A model generated the notes under the pieces. It had not been told where the DNA came from, ran no database searches, and saw only the letters and a program-made list of their open reading frames with translations. A stretch of DNA of 64,000 nucleotides, from positions 24,139,383 to 24,203,382 of the forward strand of contig NC_135252.1 in assembly GCF_964204865.1 (NCBI RefSeq), in the 5' to 3' direction. The DNA comes from Styela clava. Taxonomy: Eukaryota > Chordata > Ascidiacea > Stolidobranchia > Styelidae. Of this stretch, positions 33,290 through 43,401 are shown one piece after another (the stretch's first letter is position 1; each line of letters begins with the position of its first letter). The position numbers were made by a program, and so were the translations under genes.

Positions 33290-36200
33290 ATGCCTCTGCC
33301 CACAAGGCTGAATTTTGCTTCATACGTCATAATGAGAAAGAAGAAGATAACATTAGGTTTCATTATAACATCATTTTTCATTGTGACGTATAAAACAACT
33401 AAAGGGAATCAAGATCATATTTATTCGCTCATAAACAGTTTTAAATCAAAAGAAGATTTTATTTTTGATTTCTTCAATCGAACTGAAAACGATGACCCAA
33501 ACGTTTTCTCACTGGACAATTTTACTTCATACTTCGATGATATATCCAACGAATTGGAAAAGTACAACTTGCCGCTTTGTCCAAAAAAACCTCCCGGACT
33601 AAAAGGCGATCTCAAAAGGCCGGCTTACTTGGATTCTGTACTATCGACATACGAAAAAATTTCTATAGATAATCCGAGGTTGTCAATCGGTGGGAAATAC
33701 GCTCCAAAACACTGTCGTCCACGATTCAAACTTGCTATTATCATTCCTTTACGCGGGCGCATACGCCAGCTCCGAGTACTCTTAGCGCATATGCACCCAA
33801 TATGGCAACGACAGCAATTGGATTATACTGTGTACGTTATGTGGCAGAGCGGGAAACATCTGTTCAACAAGGCTAAAATAATGAATGCTGGATTTCTGGA
33901 GGCGAGTAAAGGTGAACTGACAATTTTGCGGCAAACATTCCAACAAGGCGGTAAAAATGTAGAAAATGTGATGTCATAATACAAAAACTAACTTCATAAT
34001 CGATACGTCATAATTACAAAATTCATTCGGCTTTGATTTTATAGGATATACTATTAAGGACCAATACCCTTTTGACGAATAGAACAAAGGAAACGCACTC
34101 TTAACTAAATTCCAGATATTGTACAATAATCTGACGTCAGAATGCCAAATCTTGGCATTATAATACAAAATCTAAACGTCATATATATATATTCGAAAGC
34201 CATTGTTTCCTTTGAGGTCTTTAGTCTAGCCCCGACACATAAAATCCAGTTATTTTAAATAACAACAGCCGAAGGCAATAACGTCATTAGACGAAACTGA
34301 TGCGTCGTTGTACATTTCAAAAGCCCTTGAAATACAAATGGCCCTCCTAGAGCTGTGTTCGGAACAAAGTATGTAGAATAAATACCACAGTGAACACGCG
34401 AATCTATGGTCACATTTTTGTAGGTTAACCCCCCTCCCTTTCTTGTGGATTCATAGCGGAACTCTTAGAAAAATATATATTTGAAGGGGAATACAATAAA
34501 AACAAAACTGATTTCAAACTTCCTGTTTTATGATTGGCTACAATGTCAAATGCACGCTTTCAATTGGTTAATTCATTTTCAACAGATCGAAAATATGAGT
34601 GCTGCGTTTAGGTAGTATGGGAAACGGTGATTGGTCGAAATGTTAAATCCACGTTTCTGATTGGTTTATTCATTTCTAATGATCGAATACGATTGGTCAG
34701 TTTGTTAAATCCGTGCTTTTAATTGGTATCACAGATCGAAAATATGATTGCTATGTTTTCCATGATGTCGATATGCTTCTGGAAAACGATGAATGTCTGT
34801 ACTGGTGCCCAACTGAAGACAATCCTCGCAGTTTGTCGGTTTACGTTGACAAATTTTCCTATCGTTTTATATCCTACAGAATGAAATGCAGACCGAGTAC
34901 TTGTGAGTAGAAAATCTTACTTTCTCAAACAATTTGAAAATAATTTTTGATTGCTCTTAGTAAGGGATGTAAAACAGGTGGTTCAGACTTTTTGAACGAA
35001 CAAAATGAACGAGTGATGGATTATATGTTTCAGTAATATACGTGCCTGGAATAACCATCACAATGAAAAGTCAATCAGTAGTTTATTTTATCACCACATT
35101 GAAAATACACATTTTACGTACAAAATCAGAAGAGAAAATAAATGAAAAGTTGCATTCCGTAGTGGAAGGAGTCGCGATAAACCAGTATCCAAGATTCGAT
35201 TCGAAGAAAATATTCGATTCTAAAATCAATAGGTATTCGAAAATGCCCGCTAACCTAGTGGGAATTTTCACTGGTGGCCCTCAAGGGATGTTGGGGTAGC
35301 GTGGTCCTTCTTTGAGAAATCCAGTACAATCGTAACGTTGCATGGTCAGAGTTTTCTACATATTCGGTCTCTTATTATTTTCAATATCTGTTCAGTCCCG
35401 CGGACTCAAGATGTCCAATTGTTCGGAGGAGTAGTCATGGTTACAAAATCACAATTCATGTCCGCTAACGGTTTTTCGAACATTTACTGGGGTTGGGGCG
35501 GCGAAGATGACGACTTGTACTTTCGCTTATGGAATCATAGTGAGTTTGCTTTATTTAGAAATTGTTTTCATGCTTATCTCGTGGAAGAGGGAAGTTGATA
35601 AAACTGCTTAATCATATGGCGAACTACGCCCTCACGTCCGCTTCACCATGTCGGGTATAGGACCAGATAGCCAGTTATTTGATTTTAGATGCATGGGCTT
35701 GATGATAGAGGAGCCGTAACCGATCAGCAGTTTACCCTACGGTGGCGAAGAGTCCAGCAATCCCATCGCACAATATTAACCCCGCATGGAATTCAAATTT
35801 GCGGACCCACGCTGGGTAATTAGAGGTGCGTTGACAAGCGTATTCCTAACGCTTAGCACGATGCGCCACACCGCCAATATGGTACTGTAAAATATTTGAT
35901 ACTACTTTGTTTTGGTTCTCGTGTCCATATATTATACCATTGCTCCGTGTTTGTATAGCATTTACCATTCAGGATATCAAGTTCATAATCCTTATGGGGA
36001 AAGTTGTTCATATCATATGCTTCAACACGAAACAGAAAATTCAAATGCAGAAAATAAAGGGCATTTTGCATTGATGACTCACGCCATCTCGCGGATGAAA
36101 TACGAAGGATTAAACACCTTAAGGTGAGCCTAGTACTCAAAACCAACGAAAGACGTAGTTTTTAGCTAATTTGTTTTAATTTTAAACCTCCGCTGGAAAG

Positions 36201-37889
36201 CAAGTTTACTGTGCACATTCCCAAGGGCGTAAAATGCATTGATAAGTACGTTGTGCTTGAAAGCTGGGCCCAACATCGAGTTGAAACCAACTCCAACCCC
36301 GTTGACAAATATTGCAACTTTGATTTTAAATCCAAACTCCGGCTGCGAGACTTATTGTGTTATGAGTTATTGTGGCACTTTCACTACAAACATGTATAAG
36401 TATGCGAGAAAATAAGGCTCTAGATCAGTGATTTTCAACCTTTTTCAGTTCGCGGACCGGTAAAATTTAAAAACTAAATTTGCGGACCGGAGGACCTTCA
36501 AAATTAATCAAAAATGTCATGAATACAAAACATAATCAAAAGAAATACTACAAAATTAGGCGGTGCAAAAAGAGAAGTCAAATTTAAGAAGAAATTTGCT
36601 GCTGAGGAAGTCAGATTTTGGTCAGACGAAACGTTACAGAAATATATTTGTGTCAGTGTGCAGCAGGAATTGCCAGCATTCCCGTTATATATGTCTACTT
36701 CTGAGAAGGCTCTGACAAACATCTTCTTGAATTACTCGGGATAGTTGTACTGATAAGATACCGATCTATTATTCAGACATAGTGCATTTGTATTGGATCT
36801 CCGCTCCAGAAGACCCTTTTTCTTAGTTGTTCTGTCTGTTTAGCTGTAGCGTCTGAACTAATGGGCCGATGTGGATGAAATTTCTCACGTGGGTTATCCT
36901 GTCACTCTAGTAATGTGTATTTCAAAATAAGTCCCAGTGTTAATATTCGAAATGAAATTGAAATAAGACCTTGTCTCCTTTCCCGGAAAACTCGATATGA
37001 ATTAACAATCACACACAGAACAGTTAAACGCCTCCGAAGTTACGTCATTTCGAAGATTTTGACGAACAAGACAAAACTTGAAAAAAAAAAAATACATATA
37101 TTTCTGGCTTTTTTTTATTGAAATACCTAGGTCTGGGGTCGGCAACCTTTTGTCGCTCACGGGCCAAAATTAAGGGTTGCAAGCCATTGACGAGCCGCAC
37201 ATATTTTTAGGAAGTTGAAGACCGAACGGATGATACTTTTTATAATAAAAATCTAACAGTGATACATCATAAAATATGGATTTATTTCTTCATCGCATTG
37301 CATCCATTTTCATTTAAAATCCAAATTCCATTTAAATATTTTTGGCGCCATTGAACCCTTTGCAATCAGCATCAACTTTTCTGCGTTTTGTGGCCATTTG
37401 TCTAATTATAATTAAATTATAGGCTCATTAAACGAGTAATTGTGAATCATATACATGTTAGGTTATAATATCTACACGTGTCTCATAATAAATTCTGTTA
37501 CGTGAAGAATATAATCAGCAAAACAGCTGTTTTGTTACTATAATTCAGTGAAGCGTCGCGGGCCGGATTATATTACTCGGCGGGCCGTACTTTGACGACC
37601 CCTGATCTAGGTGAATAATACTTCAAATTTTAAATAAAAAAAAACTTATCAAAAAGCAGATTATTATTTGTACCGATTAAACTTTTTTAAAATATCAACC
37701 TTCGACTTATTTATAATCCTACTTTACAGATACAAACACGTGTCAACCAAGCGGGAACTGCTTTTTACAAACATAACTATAGACGTTGGACAACCAATGA
37801 AACAATACGTTGACTTCATGATGTACAACGCTACTGACGACGAACTATGTCATCGCTGGATGCCGTGGTACTTCAAGCACTACAACTGA
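33290..37889 (+). CDS. Beta-1,4-galactosyltransferase-like protein, gene B
   Basis: Exons 33290-33911, 34735-34902, 35396-35539, 35973-36123 and 37730-37889 join in phase to 414 residues with no stop. A basic cytosolic stretch (RKKK, 16-19) precedes a hydrophobic anchor at about 20-34, giving type II Golgi topology. The stem carries N-glycosylation sequons (FNRTE, DNFTS). Catalytic-domain marks are FNKAKIMNAGF, FHDVDML (DVD 218-220), FGGVVMV at 273-279, WGWGGEDDD at 295-303, M327-x-x-H330 (the metal-binding M/H pair of the family) and TIDVGQP in exon 5. Length is close to vertebrate B4GALT1. It ends HRWMPWYFKHYN. Sister to gene C, both in a tandem duplication. Acceptor specificity cannot be read from sequence. 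Confidence 0.88.
33965..34190 (+). repeat. Degenerate CATAATACAAAA-type minisatellite after exon 1 (gene B)
   Basis: Units such as GATGTCATAATACAAAAAC, CGATACGTCATAATTACAAA, TCTGACGTCAGAATGCC and GCATTATAATACAAAATC follow the exon 1 donor. The equivalent place in genes A and C has related units. Confidence 0.6.
35010..35275 (-). mobile_element. Decayed TAGGGCTGGGC MITE in gene B intron 2
   Basis: ACGTGCCTGGAATAACCATC, AAGATTCGATTCGAAGAAAA and TATTCGAAAATGCCCGC match the MITE at 26,700-27,103. The shared position with genes A and C dates the insertion before their duplication. Confidence 0.65.
35625..35880 (-). mobile_element. tRNA-derived SINE in gene B intron 3
   Basis: In reverse complement it reads GTGGCGCATCGTGCTAAGCG, then CCAGCGTGGGTCCGCAAATT, GGTTACGGCTCC and TAACTGGCTA, which is the same head and body as 21,405-21,722. 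It is antisense to the gene, as is the gene A copy. Confidence 0.75.
36426..36510 (+). mobile_element. hAT-type end in gene B intron 4
   Basis: CAGTGATTTTCAACCTTTTT followed by CGCGGACCGG is a typical hAT left end. No matching right end was found. Confidence 0.5.
36740..36910. repeat. Intronic repeat with CTGTAGCGTCTGAACTA signature
   Basis: TGTTCTGTCTGTTTAGCTGT, then AGCGTCTGAACTAATGGGCC, then GATGAAATTTCTCA. It recurs in gene C intron 4 (46,690-46,890) and, inverted, in gene A intron 4 (20,640-20,750), so it belongs to the ancestral intron. Similar text occurs in dispersed repeats of many invertebrates, from memory. Confidence 0.6.
37133..37604. mobile_element. hAT-like element, 472 bp, in gene B intron 4
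   Basis: Starts CTGGGGTCGGCAACCTTTTG and ends ACTTTGACGACCCCTG. The flanks ACCTAGGT and ATCTAGGT match at 7 of 8. Its interior is the inverted relative of 26,198-26,644. Absent from genes A and C, so it arrived after duplication. Confidence 0.88.
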
Positions 37890-38039
37890 CAAACTGTTGT
37901 GCTTTATTATGCAATATAGGGTTCTTCATGCAGTATAAGGAGCAAACATATCTATAAGGGGAAAAAATATATTTTAAAACATCGAGGAGTCGTGTCTATA
38001 TGTTATCAGTAACATTAATTTTTATAATAAAATTTGAAT

Positions 38040-38130
38040 ATTCATTCAGGGGGAGAAGAAAGCCGATAAGACCGCTTAATCACATGCGAACCCCGGGCTT
38101 TCGTCCGGTCACCAGTTCATGTCAGGTATA
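38040..38130 (-). mobile_element. SINE tail after gene B
   Basis: CATTCAGGGGGAGAAGAAAG, GCCGATAAGACCGCTTAATC and CCGGTCACCAGTTCATGTC are the reversed SINE body and tail. The same insertion is behind gene A at 19,205-19,262. Confidence 0.65.
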
Positions 38131-39665
38131 TTGACCGATTTATCATTTCAGATGGATGGACCTGCATTCTGTAGCATCTCATACAAGATGGATATTTTTC
38201 ACTCATATATATAGATATTAGTTTTCTGATATAATTACAGTAACATTTTTATACGCGCATTTCAACTGTATTTAGGTTACATCACATTGATTGTAAATGG
38301 AATTATACATTTTATGACAACATATAAATGTTATAATACGTCATAATGTTTGTTTGTAACGTTCTATTATGTCATAAGAAAACAGCAATTTTCAATGTAT
38401 CTTGTAATATCCTTGAAATTACTGTGCAATATTTTAAAATGAATATATTTTAAATACAGGCAACAATTAGAACATTTACGTATTCAAGAAGATAAAAGCT
38501 GTGAGGGAAACACGGGGTGTCATGCGTACGAGGCTTCATAACAAAAAATATACCGAAATTTTATGAAATACAAGATCTCATAGGATTCATAGAAAATTTA
38601 GGAACAAATAAAGGTAATAGCCTTCTGCAAAAAATACAATCTTCAACCACCGAAAATTCCAAAGCAATTGGTCCATTAGTAATTAGCAATAAGAAAAACG
38701 ATTTTTTCATAACAACAAGAGAAAAAATACCAACAACATAATAGCAAAACGATCTATGGATTCACTCCGTATCTAATAAGAGAGTAATGCTTAAATATAA
38801 CGACACGAGCGATGAATCAGTTCTCTGGTGAATCAAATTAAAATTCAATATTCGGAATGGAAGAAATATCGGGACAATTATATCTAACAATATCTTAAAG
38901 AATCTCTCTACAGACTTACTTTGCTATCGAAGGTATACAAGTGCGCATTTTTATCTTTCTCGGTTGGTTCACTTGGTGTAAGGATTAGTGATAGCAAGTT
39001 AGGTTTCAGTAAATCGTTCAAGAATAGAGTAAAATGGTATTGAAAGATGCGTAAGAATTTAGGTCACACTGAAAATGCCGCAAAACTTTATTTAAAATTC
39101 ATGTTGAAAATGGGGGGTATTCTGGTCCATTATGACATTCTTATAATATGATCTCGTTCAAGCATCTTTGTGGCAACTGACACATACGGATCTGGAGTAG
39201 AAAATAAACAAAGAGAAAGGACTTGCAGTTCAGTACACAATACACCAGTATCCTTTATTCTGGGCTTTATATGCCTTCTAAATCTACGTCGAATGCTGTA
39301 GACGTAACAGACTGAAGCCTGTGTTAGTGTTGTTGCCCGAGGGAGCTTACGCATAACTAGCTAGTCTATACTGCATTAGAACTTAAGTTGTAAGTTAGTA
39401 TACAGGTGGAGTTTGTTGCGCAGAATGAATGCTTTTGTTTAATCTGTATGTGTTTCAGTTAGTACGAGCGAGATCAACTAAATTACCGTATTTTGCAGGC
39501 CACAAGTCGCATTTTAAAAAGCAAAAATTATTCGAAAATCGATCAATGTATGTATCAGCTAGTGCTTTTTGGCCTACACTCAAATTCAATACCGGTATTG
39601 CTTTAAAAACCGTTTCGCTTTATAATACTTGTGCTCCGTAAAATACGGTAAGTGCTCACAGGTGA
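38130..39665 (+). repeat. Interspersed repeat R1, forward copy
   Basis: The same order of blocks as 1-1,870 in reverse complement: CAGATGGATGGACC, CGAGGCTTCATAACAAAAAA, CAAAGCAATTGGTCCATTAG, CCGAGGGAGCTTACGCATAA, and the end GTTTCGCTTTATAATAC...AAAATACGG. A shorter copy is at 48,010-48,560. No protein-coding capacity recognised. Confidence 0.78.
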
Positions 39666-39691
39666 CCGGCAAGATGTATTGTTGCCAGAAT

Positions 39692-40415
39692 TAGAGATGT
39701 GCCGATCCCACTTTCGTCACCGATACCGATATCAACAAAAAACGACGATAACGATACGCAAAATGTCGATACTATGTAATTATTACTTTAGGTGTGCAGG
39801 ATAAACGGGTTAAAACAATAGTCAGGGAATATTATTCACAGTGCACAATATTTCAGCTTGAAAAGAGATATTTCAGAACATACGAAATTGATATTTGTGA
39901 AGGAGTTGCATTAATTGAATCAGATGTATTGCGCACTGGCGCTTGGAAACTAGGTGTCCAATTAGAAAACTCATGGGGTTTGGCTGCAATAGATGGTGAA
40001 GTAAATAAATGTTTACTTATCTTATGAAACTAATACATTGAGTTGCCTGCGCAGGATTTTGTGCAAATATAACGTCGTATTTTGTATATTACACATTAAA
40101 AATTACCATGTCATATTAAAATGTCAATATAAAATATAATAAAATTCGACAGCGAAAATAGCCAATTTAGTTGAGCTAGGTTGACTGATAGCTAAAAACA
40201 GGTCAGAATCCGGTTTCCGTGTGGAAGGTGGGGGCGGAAATGACTCAGAGTTAACGAGACAAATACCGCGAACATGTCACGCAAAAAAATAATTTCAGCA
40301 TCCGTATTCTAACTTAATTTTAAAACATTCTGGATCAGACTGAAAAGCTAAATAGGCCTATATCGGTTTACATTTAACCGATACCGGTAAAATGGTCGAT
40401 ACCGATACAACTCTA
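39692..40415. mobile_element. hAT-like element, 724 bp
   Basis: Ends TAGAGATGTGCCGATCCC and GTCGATACCGATACAACTCTA are imperfect inverted repeats, and the CCGATACCGAT motif repeats near both ends. Flanks GCCAGAAT and GTCTGGAT agree at 5 of 8, an old target duplication at best. A 77-codon ORF inside (39,794-40,027) resembles nothing I know. Confidence 0.65.
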
Positions 40416-40973
40416 GTCTGGATTAGGCCTGTTTCTCCGATATACTGTAAGCTTGTAGGTAAATCCGAAATTTTCGATTCCACTTTTCCCGTGTCTGCGA
40501 TACATTTCCGCGAGCTTTTTTATCAAGGCTATCTAGATTAGAGGAAGTTTGAATAACACAACCTTCGGCCAGAGAGAGAGAAAGAGATATTTTATTTCGT
40601 CAACCAGAACAAAACAGCCAACAGCAATAGAAAAATAAAGCTACAAAAACATAATTTCCGAAATAGACTGAAATGAGCGATACGATCATGCGGTCATCGA
40701 AGTTAGCTCCCTCTGTTACTCTTTAGGCCTCCGTATCCTGATCCGTCCTTTTAAAGCATTGTAAATAATATCTTACCGTAATTGAGCAGAGCTTGTTGTT
40801 TTCCCCAGACGCGCGATAACTCCTCCTAAGGATTGCCTTCATCAGCATCCACTTTCTGACACGATGTCAAGTTTTATTAATCAAAAACAAAATTACCTTT
40901 TCCTCTCCCACGCGTTTTAAATTATTATTCATTTAAAACGTGTAGGATAATTTCTTGCTATCTACTAGCTAGT

Positions 40974-41272
40974 CAGGGTGGTCCAAGATTGGCAGCTCCG
41001 CGGGCCACAAAATTAGTTTTGCATTGTTCTCGGATCACAATAGTTCTAAGAACTTCACTCGTTTAACTATGCTAGTTGCCTCAGCAAGCCATAACACTAG
41101 TCATTTCTGTGACTATAGTGATGCAACAATATGTCAAAAGATTTTTTGGCTAAGTTATGACGAAAAAAACACAAAATGCGCTTTTTTGATTCCTCGCCGA
41201 ATGCGACGCGGGTCACAGATAATGAAGCGGCGGGCGACATGTGGCCCGCAGGCCTGGGTTTGGACCATCCTG
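40974..41272. mobile_element. hAT-like element, 299 bp, at the edge of another hAT
   Basis: Ends CAGGGTGGTCCAAGATTGG and GGGTTTGGACCATCCTG with GCGGGCC/GGCCCGC inside. AGCTAGT is present on both sides (7 bp). It sits exactly between the 5' target sequence and the first base of the older element at 41,280; the corresponding site at 30,215/30,216 is empty. Confidence 0.82.
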
Positions 41273-41279
41273 AGCTAGT

Positions 41280-43014
41280 CATAGGTTCTCAAAGTGCTCC
41301 GTACGGAGCCCCAGGACTCCGCGAGAGAAACCCAGGGGCTCCGCGAGCTATGCGATTACTTTTCAAAATACTGACTTAGCTAATTTTGTAACTGTCCAAA
41401 GAAGCAGCAACAGTTATAATAAAATTTGACAACCGTATAGCCTCGAAATATGGCAAAGAGTTGGAATTCAAAAATGACATTATTTATAAGCAGGGGGTTC
41501 AAAATTGTAATTGGAAATTTCCGGGTAACATTCTTCGCGATTAAAAAAAAGCTTTTTCAGCGGATAACGAGATTTCTGTTGCTTAAATATTCAATCCAGG
41601 ACCGATGCGATGCAATGTCTTGTCATTATAATTTAATTGTGCTCACCGTTACTCACGTTTGATTCGAGATTACAATTAGGATTACCAAAATAAAAAAAAC
41701 TACAATTCTAAAATAACATAAAATATGTGATGAACTGCCAACTATAGATAAATTGGAATTGTATTTTTGCCATCTTGGGATTTGTCAAACTTGATTTTGT
41801 TCTTTCGCACTCGAGATTATTTTTAAGCAAGATATCGCCGTTACAAAAATCCCTAGGTCGACGTTAAAACTAAATGAGTACAATTTACAATTGTGCAATT
41901 CATGACGGGTGGGGGAATATTTAAAATGATTTGTTTATTGGGTTAATTGTGTTCAATGTAACCTGTTGTGTCAACAATAAAAATCATTACTTCTTAAAAT
42001 TACCACGACAATCCGCGGACATGAAATGAGAAACAATTAAGTGAACGAAGTTCTTGTGGACAATCGTAAATCCTGAACAACGCTGTTATTATAAGTATAA
42101 GATATTAGAAACAAAGTCATATTGCTCACAAAAGAACATACCTACTACCGGTGCCAGAAGTTTGATAACATATTTTGCCGCCCCGATTAAATCATAATCG
42201 TAATCATGGCAGTGTGGTAAATTATAGCGATTTATCGAATTCGACAAATTTGAGCAGTTCTTGCAACATAAACTCCTACCCCATATCGCAGGTCTGCTAC
42301 TCAGATTCTTTGCAAGATATCGCCTTAAAAAATCACATGGTCTGTGCAAATGTCTAAAAAAGCGTTTTTAATCTGACGTAAGTCTGCTGAAACAAAACTT
42401 AAAATGTTATCTTCCGCTTTAAGTTTTAATTTTGATATTTCATAATGCCGCTTTTCAGGAAATTTGAGTTTCAGATTTACCTCTTTATTAATTATTTTTA
42501 GCATCTTGTCGCCTTGACTATAATATGGTAACATGTTTTTCACATTGAGCTCGTAATTACCCACGAGAACAAAAAAGCAATTATCGTCGTCATTGTAGAA
42601 CAATCCACGTATATGCCGAAGGAAATTTTTGATTTGGGCAAATAAACACCGACGTAAAGATGTTTAGGGTTTATAAAAACACGGCACGCTGACGGAAACA
42701 GTCGGCGATTTTAACAAAATGCAATCGCGAACTTTATTAGCGACCTTTTAAGTCTTCCAAAAATATCAAAAGAGAAAAGATTCGAGCCCTATTTTAATAA
42801 TATGTTTGTCAAGTGACAGCTTTAGTATATATATAATTTATCTTTGAAATTTTGATTTATTTAAAACTTGTAACCCTAATAAAAAAGGTTTAGCATTTAT
42901 ATTGGGTAAAGTAACTTTAACTTACTCAGGAATATTAATCGGAAAGTAACAAGTTTAAAATTTATTTTAGGGCTCCTTTATTAATAATCAACCACTTCGC
43001 GGGCTCCGCGCTAT
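41280..43014. mobile_element. hAT-like element, duplicated partner of 30,216-32,483
   Basis: Starts CATAGGTTCTCAAAGTGCTC and follows the 30.2-kb element throughout, but lacks the 824-bp nested insert and the last terminal repeat, ending near GGGCTCCGCGCTAT. The flanking DNA on both sides also matches (TTAATCAAAAACAAAATTAC upstream, ATTAAAATCA downstream), so it was copied by segmental duplication, not by transposition. Confidence 0.85.
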
Positions 43015-43339
43015 CGACTAGTTCATGTTTTAAGAGAAGGGGTTATATTAAAATCATTTTTAAAATTCAGGGTCTTACTATCATACTAGGTTGTATTTTC
43101 GGGAAAACACGGTAGATGCTATGCTCGAAGTTAGGAAGAATACAAAGCATAGGCAAAAGCATACAGATTCGATTCGCATTTATAGTATTATAGCAGGCGA
43201 AGTCGTAAAGAATGCGGTACCGGTATCTAATGTGACAGAATGCATACGCGTACTACTTCATTTTGACTTTCGTGTCGATATATTTTAGTATCACTCTCTT
43301 ATTTCAATGCACTTTCGGTGGAAGCTCGCCTATTATTTT

Positions 43340-43401
43340 ATTTTTTTTTTTAATTTCAAGATAGTTTACAAATAAATTAATAATCTAAATTTTAATTAAA
43401 A
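43340..43401 (+). promoter_or_regulatory. Conserved 5' leader of gene C
   Basis: TTTCAAGATAGTTTACAAAT and AATCTAAATTTTAATTAAAA precede the ATG, nearly identical to gene B. Upstream, TCGGTGGAAGCTCGCC corresponds to TTGGTGGAAGATCGCT. Confidence 0.5.

Noticed and set aside
39794-40027. 77-codon ORF inside the hAT-like element at 39,692-40,415
   Set aside because: No similarity to hAT transposase motifs; probably chance in a non-autonomous element.
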